64,000 nt of DNA from the NCBI GenBank assembly GCA_036245525.1, contig BTPG01000001.1, positions 221,369,144-221,433,143 on the forward strand, written 5' to 3'. The notes under the pieces are model-generated. The model was not told the DNA's origin, did no database searches, and saw nothing but the letters and a program-made list of their open reading frames with translations. A program made the translations under genes and the position numbers. This DNA is from Semisulcospira habei (taxonomy: Eukaryota; Mollusca; Gastropoda; Semisulcospiridae). Shown in pieces: positions 37,397 to 49,295 of the stretch; position 1 is the first letter of the stretch; each line of letters begins with the position of its first letter.

Positions 37397-38982
37397 TACT
37401 AATGGTCAAAACTTAAGGGCCACCCACTTTTTTGTGTCATTGTTTATCGTCGCAAGTAGGCTAAGAAAATACAATGTTCTTTCGATCCAAATGGGTTAAA
37501 AGTTGACAGTCCACTGTACAGGGAACAATAGACAACAATTCATCAATTTCCACGAACCTGTCAAATGCACCGTCAGTTTTTGCGAAAAGCTGTGCGATAT
37601 TGGCAAGCGTACCAAAGGCAGGCAGGTGGGAAAACTCGGTAAAGTCGTGATGCACGTGCTAAAGGGGTCAGTCGTGAACACTGAGCACTTCTGTTTCGCT
37701 ACAAATACCGGTACAGTAGGGGCATAATTGCCACTTTCCTAACCATGCCACCACGGCGAAGCCTAACGCCAGTAGATCAAGGCCGGGCGCTGCAGGATGG
37801 AATTTCCGGACGAGAAGTTGGGAGACGTCTTGGGGTGTCCCATTCAGTGATCCAGAGGCTGCTGGCACGATTCCAAGAAACTAGAAGGGCAGAACGACGA
37901 CCCTGCTCAGGACGCCCGCGCTGCACTAAGAGAAGGGAGGACAGATACCTCTGCTTGGCGGTTCTGCGCGACCGAACTGTCACGTCAACCACTCTGCGAC
38001 GTCAACTGATGCAAGCTGCAAACGTTAACGTCAGCAGAACCACAGTCTGCCGACGTCTGCGCGAAATAGGCCTGGCTTCATGCAGAGCAGCAGTGAGAAT
38101 ACCCCTCACTCCAACTCATCGCAGAGCCCGGGTTGCCATGTGTCGTCAACATGTGAGGTGGAACAGACTCCAGTGGACTAAGGTTTTGTTTACTGATGAG
38201 TCACGGTTCATCGTGTCCTTCAAGGACGGCAGGGTGAGGGTCTGGAGATGCCAGGGCTAGCGATTCACGGATGGATGCGTCCAAGAGGTGGATCGCCACG
38301 GGGGAGGCTCAGTCATGGTCTGGGCAGGCTTCAGCAGGGAAGGCAGGACCCCCCCCCCCCCCTCCACTTCATCCGAGGCACCCTGACTGAACTGCGCTAT
38401 CGGGACGAGATTGTGCAGCCCCTCATCCAGCCAGCTCTCCAAGCCATAGGCGACAATGCTGTTCTGCAGGACGACAAAGCTCGACCTAATCGCGCCCGTG
38501 TGGTGGATGAGTACCTTGAGCAAGGGGGCATCATGAGGATGGAGTGGCCAGCTCGTTCACCTGATCTGGCTCCCATCGAGCACCTCTGGGACGTGCTGGG
38601 GCAACGTGTAGTCTAAAACCACCCCCCCCCCCCCCCCACCTCAAGGCGTCCCCCAGCTCAGTTCCTGCATCAAGAGTGGGAAGCGATCCCACATGTTCTC
38701 CGAACCCTGGTGAACTCCATGCGTCAACGCTGCATTGAATACTTGGCTGCAAACGGTGGGTACACTCGCTACTGATTGGACCGGTCTTGTGTGACTTTTC
38801 AAATGAGGGGTGGGTGAACATTCTAATGTACTGCTGTTGTTACAATTGCTTGATTTACTCAAAACTGAAATGAAATTGTTACTGAATAAATTAGCAAAGT
38901 ACTGACTCCAAGTATTGTTACATTATTTGTGTGGTGTTGTCAGTGCGTCTGCGATAAAAAGTGGCCCTTAAGTTTTGACCAT
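37397..38982 (+). mobile_element. Tc1/mariner transposon, copy 2, right end deleted
   Basis: Left end TACTAATGGTCAAAACTTAAG-type, next to TA at 37395–37396. The right end stops at AGTTTTGACCAT, without the final TAGTA and without a TA duplication, and joins family G sequence. Inserted at GAATAGTA, which is GAATAGTATTTG in uninterrupted units. Confidence 0.88.
37745..38775 (+). pseudogene. Tc1 transposase, inactivated
   Basis: The N-terminal half is intact: MPPRRSLTPVDQGRALQDG, paired-type HTH (SGREVGRRLGVSHSVIQRL) and LFTDESRF with the first catalytic Asp. The frame stops at TAG (38256–38261), where copy 1 has GAG. A C-run near 38349–38361 shifts the frame, and a second C-run near 38620 follows. 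The second block reads DDKARPN instead of DNARPH; SPDLAPIEHLWD is kept. It is better preserved than copy 1 but still dead. Confidence 0.88.
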
Positions 38983-39459
38983 ATTTCCCGATCGATCCCA
39001 TGTGACCTTGACCTTTGTTAGAAGTCACTGAAATTGGTATGTTTAGAAAGGTCTTGCCACAAAGTGTCCTTGGGCCAAATTTGAAGACTGTGGCTTGAAT
39101 AGTCTCCGAGAACATGCCAAATTTAAAGTTTACCACTGAGGACCACTGGCCCAGAACATACTTCTGCTTCGCATAAGAACCAAGTAGAAAAAATAGTGGA
39201 CCTCGCTCAAAGACTCACAAGATTTGCATAGGCTGTCGGTGTCACACACTCGCACAGACGCATGCACACGGCTAAGAAAAAGAGCATTTCAATGTTCTGT
39301 CATACTGCTTTTATTTGATACGGCGATAAATTAATCCAAACACAAAACAGACGCACAGCGACTGAAAAGGTCATGCGATAACGTGTACTTGTTTTGACTT
39401 AGCTCAGATCTACAGTGCCCGAGACAAAAATCCAGCAGCTTTTCACTTCCAGAGCTGCC

Positions 39460-39540
39460 TACAATAGGTCAAGGGTAGCGCCTAATGAGAATGGCGAATG
39501 CGCCATTCTCATTTAAGCACTACCCTTGAGTTATTTAGTT
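39460..39540. repeat. Palindrome distantly like family A
   Basis: ATAGGTCAAGGGTAGCGCC, tip AATGAGAATGGCG/CGCCATTCTCATT, then GCACTACCCTTGAGTTAT. The flanking arms resemble family A but the stem tip is unrelated, suggesting a distinct subfamily. Confidence 0.75.
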
Positions 39541-40649
39541 TTTTGTTATTCTACAGTAGCATGTTCGTTACATAACTTTTATGATTTTGGAATGTGTTAT
39601 ACTTCTATCAAATATTGTGGCGCAAACATAATCATACAGCTCGTGAGCCGTTTTATATACTGACAGGCCAAAGAAAGGCAACATGTTTTTAGTGTTATCC
39701 ATATTAAAAAAAAAAAAATCACATTTCCTTTGCTGTTAAGTATAATTTTGTGCTGTGCCTGCAGGTAAGCTGCCATGATAGTCTTTATTTTGAATGATAA
39801 TTTTGTGCACGCAGCCGCATGAACGCATAATAAGGTTAAATTTTTAGCACATGATTATACTTTATATTAATTCAAATTATAAACGCCGTCAACTCTGGAA
39901 GTGAAAAACGGGCCATAACAGTTAATAATAATAATAAAAAACATTTGCGGATGACTGATGTGCACTCGCAAACAAAAATAAATTGCTCTACAAGTGGAAA
40001 CATAAATAACTCCCTTGTACAAGTTACCACCGGTAGCAGCGACTGCATGCAGTGTTTCATCTGCAAAACCACGAACTTGCAGAAAAGCACACACTTTTGT
40101 TTATTTAATTAGTATTGTAAGATTTTGCCTGTCATATCAATAAAACGAAAACGTGCACACAATATTAGCAGCATTTATGAACAAATGTATCAAATGATCT
40201 TGAACCAAAAAAAATCTGATTTCCGCATGTAGGACTTTCTGTGGTGTTTTCAGGGGCAGGAATAGACCAGCATATCTGGACCTGAAATTGTTTCTAAAAC
40301 GACCCTCTTGACAAAAAGGACCCTTCAATTTGTTGGCAAACTGCTGGTCACTTCAATGAAAGTCTTCACAAAATTTGCTCGTATACGAAATTTTCTTCAA
40401 CTTTCACCTCATTCTCAGTCAGCTGCTTTCTCCTAATACGAAATGCACACAAAGTTCAAGGGAAAGTACTTGCTTTGCTCTCCGCCAGTCGCTGAAAAGA
40501 ATACGTCAGCTCACTGCTAATGGCCAATCACATTTCAGAACTCCTAACCGGTTCGCTGAAATGAATCATTTGTGCGGCAAACCTAGCTTTGCAGGCGTGG
40601 CAAGCACTTTTGATAACAGTTTGTACGCTATGACTTTTATGAGAACCTT

Positions 40650-40827
40650 TTAGCCCCAAGGTCACATTTCCCAAATTTGGAAGGTGTTGCCTGCTTACTA
40701 TGTACCAGTTGTTGGAGATGGATTGCTCAAGATAATTCAAGGGTAGTGCCAGACGAGATTGGCGCCTTTGAATTATCATGATCAATCCATCTCCCGCTGC
40801 AGGGTCCCAAGGCTAAAAGGGCTAATT
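40650..40827. repeat. Family A element with deleted stem
   Basis: TTTTAGCCCCAAGG to GGCTAAAAGGGCTAA. After GATTGGCGCC the stem passes directly to TTTGAATTATCATG. Confidence 0.75.
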
Positions 40828-40881
40828 AGATCAAAAGCATTTGAATTTACGAAATCGTTTATGGCAGCTACTGAGTCAAAC

Positions 40882-40970
40882 GTCCCCCCGAATTATCATG
40901 GGCAATCCATCTCCTGCAACTGGTACATAGTTATTAGGCAACATCTCCAAAATTTGAGAAATGGGACCTA
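40882..40970. repeat. Family A right-half fragment
   Basis: GAATTATCATGGGCAATCC, ATCTCCTGCAACTGG and AATTTGAGAAATGGGACC only. Confidence 0.7.
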
Positions 40971-41449
40971 ATGATTGGGGCTCTTGAGGGTAAGCAGCAT
41001 GCAACTATGCCTCATCAACACCCTAGCGGTCTCGTGTTGATAAAGATGGACTCTGACAGAGACCTGTGTCAAACTGTGAAACATCTACTGGCATCACGAT
41101 TTGATGGGGGCAAATAACATCATTCAATCCTACTTTTCTTTTGCAATACATACGACTAGTCCTACAGTCAGAAATATCACAATGCCTATTGTGCAGGAAA
41201 TGTGACGAATTCATACACACCTAATATTGTGCAAGTATGTAACAGATTTGCAAGGAAATAAATCCTAGTTATTCTGCTTATTCACACAACTAGGAGATTT
41301 GAAAACACACAGGTAAAAAGATTTAAAACACACTATATCTACTGTAATCACTGAACACACCGTGTGTAACGCTTGCTGCCTGAAAAAGAACAGCTCAATA
41401 TCCTAGCTGTGGGGAAGCTGCAAGTTAAGACCTCTACCTACGATTCATT

Positions 41450-41530
41450 TTAACCCATTGGGTGTCAGCAGCAGTTTTAGTCCCAATGATTTCTGCAGGC
41501 GACTAAAACTGCCAACACCCAAAGGGTTAA
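41450..41530. repeat. Family E element, complete, 81 bp
   Basis: TTAACCCATTGGGTGTC to AACACCCAAAGGGTTAA, with arms GCAGTTTTAGTC and complement. Confidence 0.87.
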
Positions 41531-41910
41531 ACTGCACAAAAGAAAAGAACTAGCACACCACATGAGTCTCAAGCTATGCAAGCAACTTAAGCACATTTAA
41601 CAGGACCATTTAGCTAACAGGACTCAGAATGATAACATTCATTCCATATGCAAGTACACTAAAGCAAGCATAATGTATCACCGCAGATTCCAAGAATCTA
41701 CAAATTATTATGATTATAACACAAGGGCTGTGTGACATTTAAAAACCCTGAGAAAAGTGAAACAAAATACATGCAGGTATTGTACACTATTGCAGTAACA
41801 GAAGGCAAAAACCCACCTCAATTTTCCATAAAGATTGGAAACTTTGGATTAGCCCCCTTGTGCATGCAGTCACCGATACGTAGTACCGATGGCTGCATGC
41901 ATAATGCCCG

Positions 41911-42098
41911 GTAACCCATTACATCCTGAGGCTCTTTTTTGTAAAAAGGCTTTGTCCTATGAAGATTACATTAGACATTAGGACATAGATTAACGATTTT
42001 AGTTCAAGGTTCCACAGGTGCCAAGCTATCCTGGCACCGCACTTGAACTATCATAGTCAAATTGATTTCGAGCAACTGTACAGGATGAAAAGGGTTAA
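41911..42098. repeat. Family A element, CATCCTGAGG subtype
   Basis: GTAACCCATTACATCCTG to ACAGGATGAAAAGGGTTAA. The left stem is shortened. Confidence 0.78.
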
Positions 42099-42399
42099 CC
42101 AGTTACTTCAGATGTTCACTGAAAGCCAAAATGTCCATCCTCCTAACAAATAATGTGTCCCTACACTCTGATAGTGGTTTTCAACAACAACAAAAATCCC
42201 ACAAAAATCTCTACTGTCAAGCAAAAGAAACGTGACATCACTAGAATCACAAGAGTCCAGGGATGTCACATTTCTTTTGCGTGTCGGTCTATGATATGCA
42301 ACGCAATCACACTGTTGAACACATCAATATGTACACAGTACAGATATGTGGGTAGAGATAAACTGAAACAAAAATTGTTCTCTCTCTCTCTCTCCATGA

Positions 42400-42600
42400 A
42401 CCCATATACTGAGACAAGGCTTCTCATTTGTACACGGCTACATTATAGTACTTGCAGATAATACCAATGGCTTTAGTTCAAAGGTGGTGCCAGATTAGCT
42501 TGGTGCTTAGAGGCGCCAAGCTACTCTGGCACTACTACCCTTGAACTATTTTAGTCAAACTTATTTCACACACTGGTGCATTCCGAATGATAAGGATTAA
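42400..42600. repeat. Family A element, TTATCATTC subtype, inverted
   Basis: Hairpin GGTGGTGCCAGATTAGC; right end ATTCCGAATGATAAGGATTAA. Confidence 0.78.
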
Positions 42601-42669
42601 CAGCTATGCACGTTAAAACGGCAACAACAAATGCCATCAACACAACTGTAAATTTGATCTGAAGTAGAG

Positions 42670-42684
42670 TTTATTTTCTTTATT
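42670..42684 (-). promoter_or_regulatory. Two AATAAA hexamers on the minus strand
   Basis: AATAAAGAAAATAAA reads on the minus strand about 6.6 kb past the TRIM stop. A possible 3′ end of a long UTR, or chance in AT-rich DNA. Confidence 0.2.
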
Positions 42685-43174
42685 TGCAAAACCTAGTGAT
42701 CATAGAATCAGGTTTTTTTAAAGTGCATAACTATGCTGATAATCTAACCACTGCCATGCTTATGTAACTAAACCAATTCAATGTGCTGAGCATCCTATAA
42801 GCCTGTGGCTTGTTTTCATCTGAATTATTTAATTATTTAAACCAAGAAAACATCTGATCACAGACAGTAAATTAGAGCTTGAAAATGCTTGAACAACAGA
42901 AACAAGAACCTATACATAATCTCTTTTTCAACTAGGCGCAATCAAATGTCATTAAAAACTGTTTAATGGCAGACTTTGTTTTTTATTTTCTACACGTTAT
43001 CTATATACTCAAACTTTATACAGGTAATTTTTGTACAAATTGCTCTATACAAACAAATAAGTGATCTACTGGTGGCATTGCACAAAATGAGAAATGATCT
43101 TCAAAATTATCACACAAGCTAGGATTTTGCACAGGTTATTTTGCAAATGGAACATACAAAAGGTTCCGTTACTT

Positions 43175-43250
43175 TTGTGTGCAGGCCTGTGATTTTTGAC
43201 CTTGCGACTGATGCCATAAGGTCCACAATCACATAACAGCTCGAATGTGT
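43175..43250. repeat. Family D hairpin
   Basis: GTGTGCAGGCCTGTGATTTT…GACCTTGCG and complement ATAAGGTCCACAATCACA. Related to 44308, 47095, 58765 and 62630. Confidence 0.65.
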
Positions 43251-43378
43251 GTCACTGTCAAATCAACCTCACATCCAGTAATAACTTAAGACGAACGTTC
43301 ATTTGCAGTAGATGCATGCATACGAAGGGCAATCACTCAATGCTGGACAAACAAGTACCTGGTAAGTTATTACCATGA

Positions 43379-43575
43379 GTAAACCCATTCAGCCCCGACA
43401 CACCACAGCCAGACATGGATCGCGCACGACAGTTCAAGGATGGTGCCAGAATAGCTTGGCGCCCATAGGCGACAAGCTATTCTGGCACCACCTTTGAACT
43501 AACATGGTCGATCTGTCTGTAGAATTTTAAGTCCTTCAGAGGGCAACGGCAAAATTTGGGGATTTCGGTCTCGTT
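43379..43575. repeat. Family A element, right end truncated
   Basis: AACCCATTCAGCCCCGAC, stem ACAGTTCAAGGATGGTGCC with one mismatch in the GGCGCC tip. Confidence 0.8.
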
Positions 43576-43985
43576 AGCCTTTCTTGCACTGCGCCAGTGC
43601 TTCATATACTGATGCATTGTCTCTGTTGTGGGTAGGATATTTGGTGCCAGAAGAAAAAATGGAGGGAGCTGGTTGCCATGTCATCAGTGGTGCCCCAACG
43701 GTCAGCAAGACTACAGGATATAGATAGATAGAAAAACGATTAAGAGATCTGTTTACCTGTTTGTCCAGCATTAAATACCTTTGTATGGTATAAGCATAAA
43801 AGTCACAAATGTGCAGTGTTTCATACAAAAACCTAATCCCGCTAAAGATCATTTTCACTCTTTTGCAGTGCACATAGCATAGCACTCTTTCTATGGAGTT
43901 CCGCTGTCACATGTATGACCACCCTGGTCTTTAAGCCTGGAGAGACACAAGGCAAGCTTATTGCTAACATTTGCAGAAAATTAGT

Positions 43986-44110
43986 CCCATTTTAGCCCCT
44001 ACAGCAGGAGATGGATCGACCATGATAATTCAAGGGTAGTGCCAGGTGATGTACATACTGTTTAAAAGCCCCTTCCAAAATTTGAGAAATGTGGCCGCGG
44101 GGTGAAGTGA
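43986..44110. repeat. Family A element, right arm deleted
   Basis: GATCGACCATGATAATTC…GTAGTGCCAG then directly the outer right region TTTGAGAAATGTGGCC. Confidence 0.75.
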
Positions 44111-44307
44111 CAGACTGACAGATGGAAGGACATCCGATCTTAAGTATACATCTACAGTTACACGCTTCAATTGCATTTGGTCTGGTTTTGTTGATTGGCA
44201 CGTACACTTTTCCTTGCTGATGAAATATGCTTTAGTGATTGGCACACACTGTTGTCAAAATTCACGCTCTAAACAACATCTTTCAAACATCATTCAAACA
44301 TCAAACA

Positions 44308-44385
44308 TTTGTGTGCTGGTCTTTGATTTCGGACCTTATGGCCGACAGGCTGTAAGGTCCGAAATCAATGACCAGCACATGTAAC
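44308..44385. repeat. Family D hairpin
   Basis: TGTGCTGGTCTTTGATTTCGG, tip CTTATGGCCGACAGGCTGTAAG, CCGAAATCAATGACCAGCAC. Near-perfect stem of about 30 bp. Confidence 0.82.
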
Positions 44386-44679
44386 AATGGAAATTCAGCA
44401 AGGCAGACACGACACACATATTGTGAAGGGTATAAATAACAGGATCCAGGCGTAAAGCTGTACAATGTCAAACAGTGATATGGTAAATGCCGTGGAAAGC
44501 AAGCAACCTTGCAACAATATTGTATTTTTTTTTTTTTTTTGTCATCATGCTTGAAACAAAAACTTTGTGTATCCTGCAGCCAGCTCATGTTTTTCTCAAC
44601 AGAGTACAAGAAATTTTGCGAAAGTTGACAGACCCCCCCCCCCCCCCCCCCCCCCCCCCACCACAATCCACTAGTTGCA

Positions 44680-44990
44680 GCTTTGGGGGTCGGGGGTTCT
44701 TTCTCCGGGTACTCAGGCTCTTCCTCCCCCTCCACTTTGGTATCAGTTTCAGCCCACTTAATCAAATTTCAAATACAAACGATTTTCAATTTCCAAAAAC
44801 TACAGTAGCTCGCTTGAGCTTGCCCTTAGCACCACGTGAATGTTCTATGTTTATGTACAGTGTGTGAGTGAATGCGCTTGATTCACGTGAGCGTGCTTGT
44901 TGGGTTCAGTTCGCGGCGGCGCTTTGAGCCGATTTTCAATTGGGATAAAGCACCTATTTAATGCGCTTATTATTCTTATTATTACTGTAA
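44680..44990 (+). mobile_element. SINE, 5′-truncated copy
   Basis: GGGGGTTCTTTCTCCGGGTACTC-type core, then CAAATTTCAAATACAA and GGCGCTTTGAGCCGATTTTC, matching 59540–59850. The tRNA-like head is missing; the 3′ end is (TTATTC)-like. Confidence 0.78.
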
Positions 44991-45009
44991 CTAACAACTC
45001 CACACAAAA

Positions 45010-45207
45010 TTAACTCGATCAGTCCCGACTCACCCCAGCAAGAAATGGATCAAGGGTGGTGCCAGAATAGCTTGGCACCTATAGGTGCCAAGCTGTTCTG
45101 GCACCACCCTTGAACTATCATGGTTGATCTGTCTCCTGCAATATACTGCAGTCCTCAGAGGACAACTCAAAACATGGGTATTTTATACATGGGACACAAT
45201 GGGTTAA
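45010..45207. repeat. Family A element, complete
   Basis: TTAACTCGATCAGTCCCG to GACACAATGGGTTAA. The left outer arm lacks the GATCGACC segment present at the right. Confidence 0.83.
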
Positions 45208-45739
45208 ATGGCAAACTTAGCTCAACTCTGTGACGCCCACAACTAAATGACAATCGATAAAATGGAAGTCATCTTGGGAGTCGGGGGGGGGGGAACACTC
45301 AACTTACTGAGTGATTGTATGCATGCACATGAAAATGTATTCTGGTCTGTGACTTTGGACCTTCTCAGAGGAAACTCACAATAGCTAGCTGATAGTGAAC
45401 CCCAACAGTTAATATTACCTAATTGTTGACCCCAAGAGAAAATACGTATGCATGGCCTGTCTAAGCGGAATATCTGTACACAGCTTTGTTTCGAGAATGA
45501 TAAAGAGGAGGAAAACGCACTGTACAATTGCAGGACAACAGTCACAAAATGTGCTCTCTTTTCATACAGGGAGCAGTTCAAGCCTAAATGAAAATCATGC
45601 ACTTTCACTTCTACAGAACTTAACAGTTCACACTTCACATATATACAGCAGAACCTGTTTTGAGTAACCACTCTTATGAGAGACCACCTGTCATTATAGA
45701 CCACCAAGTACTCAGCGGCAGCCACCTAAATGATGGTCT

Positions 45740-45954
45740 TTAACCCATTTAGCCCCGATGTCTTACAGCAGGAATGGATTGACCATGATAGTTCAAGGGT
45801 AGTGCCAGATTGGCTTGGTGCCTTCCAAGGTGCCAAGCCAATCTGGCACTGCCCTTGAATTATCATGGTCAATCCATCTGTTGCAAATGGTACATAGTTG
45901 TTAGGTAATACCTCCATAACTTTAGGAATGGGGCTGTGGGGCTAAATGGGTTAA
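45740..45954. repeat. Family A element, complete
   Basis: TTAACCCATTTAGCCCCG to GGGGCTAAATGGGTTAA. Stem AGATTGGCTTGGTGCC with complement. Confidence 0.88.
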
Positions 45955-46005
45955 TACAGGTGACACTTTTCATCCTTCAAGATGCCTCTTGAGAGAGCAA
46001 GTCTT

Positions 46006-46155
46006 TTAACCCATTCAGCCCTGACACACTACAGCAGGAGATGGGTCGACCATGATAATTCAAGGGTAGTGCCAGATTAGCTTGGCGCCGACAGGCGTCA
46101 AGCTAATCTGGCACTAGTGCTACCCTCGAATTATCATGGTCGATCCATCTCCTAA
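46006..46155. repeat. Family A element, right end truncated
   Basis: TTAACCCATTCAGCCCTG and full hairpin; ends after GATCCATCTCCT. CACTAGTGCTACC is a small duplication in the right stem. Confidence 0.83.
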
Positions 46156-46987
46156 AATGTGGTTGCTCTATACTGCTTTCATTGTCCGCACTTTCAAGGG
46201 GCATTACCTGCTTCTCGTGTAGCAATACCTTGACCTACAAACATGGCTAAAATGCAGTAAAGCTGATGCGCTAGAAAAATGCCAATGGTGCTGGGTGTTT
46301 TTATGCTTCTATTAACTTTTTCAAGGTGCCCCTCATCCATAGCCGTGGAAGTGTGGTATAGTGTTGCCGCTGGCTATAGATGCCGGGCATCTGGAATGAG
46401 CTAACCTTTTTGTATATGCAGCCACCAGTATTGCTTACAGTAATGGTGACTGCACACGCAATGGAGTTAAACCTTGCATATGGTGTAACATTGCTACACC
46501 TATGTGCTACACTGCCAAGGTAGAAAATATCACGCATGTAAAAGAACGATATGAGTGCAAACAGACACGTATTCCAGCACACACAGACACAGAAAACTGG
46601 CATGAACACAATATTACTGCGACTAGTTACACCCTAAACAGGCCGACATCGCTGAAGTTAGAGCCTATGCAACATCCATTCAAAGCAAGTCACTCCAAGT
46701 CAAATATGCCAAATAAAATATTCTCTATTTCTCAAAGGTGAATCCATTATGGAAATTAATTATTCTATTACATTATAACTTCAAAGAAAGCTTCTCGAAG
46801 TCAAATCCACACTGGACACATTCAAATAATAAATATTTAATTTTCTTGCCATTGAATATATTCAAATATTTTATTATGATTGTAGATTCAACTTAGAAAT
46901 TCTATCAAGCATCACACATGAATCATTTGCGACAATCAATAGAATTATTACGTTATATCCCAATGGAAAGTAAAGTAAGTGAATAGT

Positions 46988-47076
46988 TTAACCCTTTGGC
47001 TGTCGGTAATGGTTTTCATTGTGATGATTCCTGCAGGAATCATGACAAAAAACTCAACTGACAGCCAAAGGGTTAA
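46988..47076. repeat. Family E element, complete, 89 bp
   Basis: TTAACCCTTTGGCTGTCGG to TGACAGCCAAAGGGTTAA, centre GATTCCTGCAGGAATC. Confidence 0.9.
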
Positions 47077-47094
47077 TGACAGGGAAATCAAATA

Positions 47095-47170
47095 TTTGTG
47101 TGCTTGTTTGTGATCTTGGACTCTACTGCTGAAAGCCAAAAGATCCAAAATCACAGAGCAGCACACAATT
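47095..47170. repeat. Family D hairpin
   Basis: TGTGTGCTTGTTTGTGATCTT and complement AAAATCACAGAGCAGCACACA. Confidence 0.7.
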
Positions 47171-47551
47171 GTCAATCTAGCAATGAGAGCACAATGGTAA
47201 ATAATAAATATCCTAGGGTATGTAGGTGTTGAAGCTGTCTGCTTCGTGTTGGTAGGTGATGAAAGCACTACTGGAAAAGACTGACGAGCTATCTTGGTCG
47301 TGAGGTGGAGACTCACCAATGGTGGAACGAACATTATGGTCTAGCAAACTGCGCTTCCATCATTCCTGCAAAGAAACAAAAAGTAATTGGAAATGTAGCA
47401 GTAGTGTAGTTCATCTCATGCCACACACTCATGTACATAAACATAAGACTATACAGCAGAACAGGACTGTTTTGAGCAAACAAAACAAAAACAAAAAAGA
47501 AGAAAAAGAAGAGAGACAGTAGGTAAAATACAGAGATTTCATCGAGATACG

Positions 47552-47729
47552 TTAACACATTAAGCCCCAAACCTGCAACAGGAGATAGAATGACCATGAT
47601 AGTTCAAGGGTGGTAACTATTCTGGCAACATCCTTGAAGTACCAAGGCCGTTCTTGATACTGAACTGTAACAATGTCTTGAAAGGTGAATTTTACAATGT
47701 GGGAATTTTGAGTATGGGGATCAATGTGC
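47552..47729. repeat. Family A element with shortened stem
   Basis: TTAACACATTAAGCCCC, then GACCATGATAGTTCAAGG, a reduced tip AACTATTCTGG, and a decayed right half. Confidence 0.72.
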
Positions 47730-47792
47730 CTTTACACAGGCATCCACTTGCAGTCTGAAGAGCAGTACCAATGACTGCATGCACAAGAGTAC

Positions 47793-49270
47793 TAGCCCAT
47801 TTAGCCCCAACCCCTTGCAGCAGGAGACCGATTGTGCTCGTGCATAGTGCTCACACATTAGGGTTAGTACGGTAGGGTTTTTGTTAACGGTTTGTTTGTG
47901 CCGATAGTCCGGGTGGCATGAAGCTCCACGTGAAATCTGTAAGACATGGTTAACACGGGGAGTTTAGTGAGTTCTGTTATAGTGAGTTCTAGGCGAAAGT
48001 TAGTCAGAGGTTTAGAAACAGTAGTGCGGGGCTTGACTGTCATTCTGGACAGACGTTATGCGAGATACCTTAGCCCGCATTCCAAGACTCTGAAACCTAG
48101 AATTCAGGTATGTTTCTATATATGTAGTATTATTGATGCTTAGTTGAAGAATAGTATGCGTTGCTAAGAGTAATTTGTTTATATAGTGTTGGCCGGTTTG
48201 GTTCAGTTATGTTGGTTTAGAATTCAGTGAAGTAACCGGTGTTTTTGGAATACAGTTATTTACCGAGATGGATGACTAAAGGAATGTGAGGTGTGTATGT
48301 CTAAGCCGCTATGAAGGTAGTACGTGGTTGGTTAAGCATAGTCTTTTCCAGTGTATAGAGTAGTGTATAGCAAGAGTGTTAGGCTATAGTCTGTTTCAAG
48401 ATAGTGACAGAGATATGGGGGTGTTACGGAAGTAGACAGTTTATGAAGCACGTGTGTGTGTGTGAATGAACGTGTGAGTTATTTGTATCAGCCAGGTTAT
48501 GTGACGTTTCTCATTGATCCAATATGTTGTGTGTTTAGCAAGCGTTACGTTTGGATCCTTGTTGTTGTGTTTAGAGTGCTTGTAAAGAGTGGAACGACGG
48601 ACGCCGAGACGTCAGTCACAGGTGGGACCTAACGTGAGGTCATCCCTCCAGCTCTTCGCTCAGAGTGAGTCTGATCGGGACCAAGATACCCGGATCACAG
48701 CGAGAACTGCGCTACGGTGCGAGTACAAGGACGTCCGTGTTACAGACAGGACGACAGGAAAGAGCATTCAACGGACTTGCACGCCTAGACGTGAGAAGGA
48801 CCAACGTAACCAGGCAATAACATCAAACAGGTTGGAGACTGAGAACACCTAGCCTGGCGAGATATTGTGAATTGTGTGTGTGTGATGTTTGGATGTTAGT
48901 AGAGAAGTGTATATAGTTTGATAGACATTTAAGCCTTTCTTTTCTTGTATAGTGTATAAAGGTTACTTTAGAAAGGGAGCCCGTGTGTCGAGTTGTACCG
49001 CATGAATGCGCCCGTCCGAGTCAGTGGCGGTGTATGCGTCTGTTGTGCGAGAGTCTGTGCGTACGACTGTGGACAAGTCTGCGTGCGTTACACTGATTGA
49101 CCGTGATATTTCAAGGGTAGTGCCAGATTCGTTGGCGCCTAAAGGTGCCAAGTCAATCTGGCATTAACCTTGAATTCTCAAGGTCAATCCACCTCCTACA
49201 ACTGGCACATAGTCATTCAGAAATGCTTCCCAAATTTTGGGAAAAGCACCCGTGGGGCTAAAAGGGTTAA
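47793..49270. repeat. Family A element interrupted by an LTR
   Basis: The left 40 bp (CCCATTTAGCCCCAACC…GCAGCAGGAGACCGAT) and the right part from CTGATTGACCGTGATATTTC to GGGGCTAAAAGGGTTAA are one element split at the GAT-TGACC position. Confidence 0.85.
47833..49092 (+). mobile_element. Solo-LTR-like insertion, 1260 bp
   Basis: Begins TGTGCTCGTGC and ends GCGTTACA (TG…CA), flanked by CCGAT (47828–47832) and CTGAT (49093–49097), a 5-bp duplication with one mismatch. It lies inside the family A element. A TATA-like TTTATATAGTG occurs near 48177. No gag or pol was recognised; an 87-residue open frame at 48589–48852 is rich in Arg and has no known match by eye. Confidence 0.7.
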
Positions 49271-49295
49271 ATGTAAAAGCAATTTCTCACCTGAA

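Larger units (their letters stand above)
36735..39180. repeat. Dispersed repeat family G array, split by Tc1 copy 2
   Basis: Three to four diverged units of TCTTACCATCAGGTATCTC…TTGTGAATAGTATTTGAG up to 37396, then the Tc1 element, then ATTTCCCGATC…TTTAAAGTTTACC…GACCACTGGCCC. Confidence 0.78.
39181..41449. other. AT-rich stretch without recognisable genes
   Basis: Contains one hairpin (39460–39540), two partial family A copies and short (AAT) tracts. No supported coding sequence. Confidence 0.5.

Noticed and set aside
45243..45725. 160-residue minus-strand open frame
   Set aside because: No domain, no splice context, and its composition does not resemble the real exons nearby.
48589..48852. 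Arg-rich 87-residue frame as a retroviral-type gag or regulatory protein
   Set aside because: It lies inside a TG…CA insert without other coding sequence and has no zinc knuckle or other motif.
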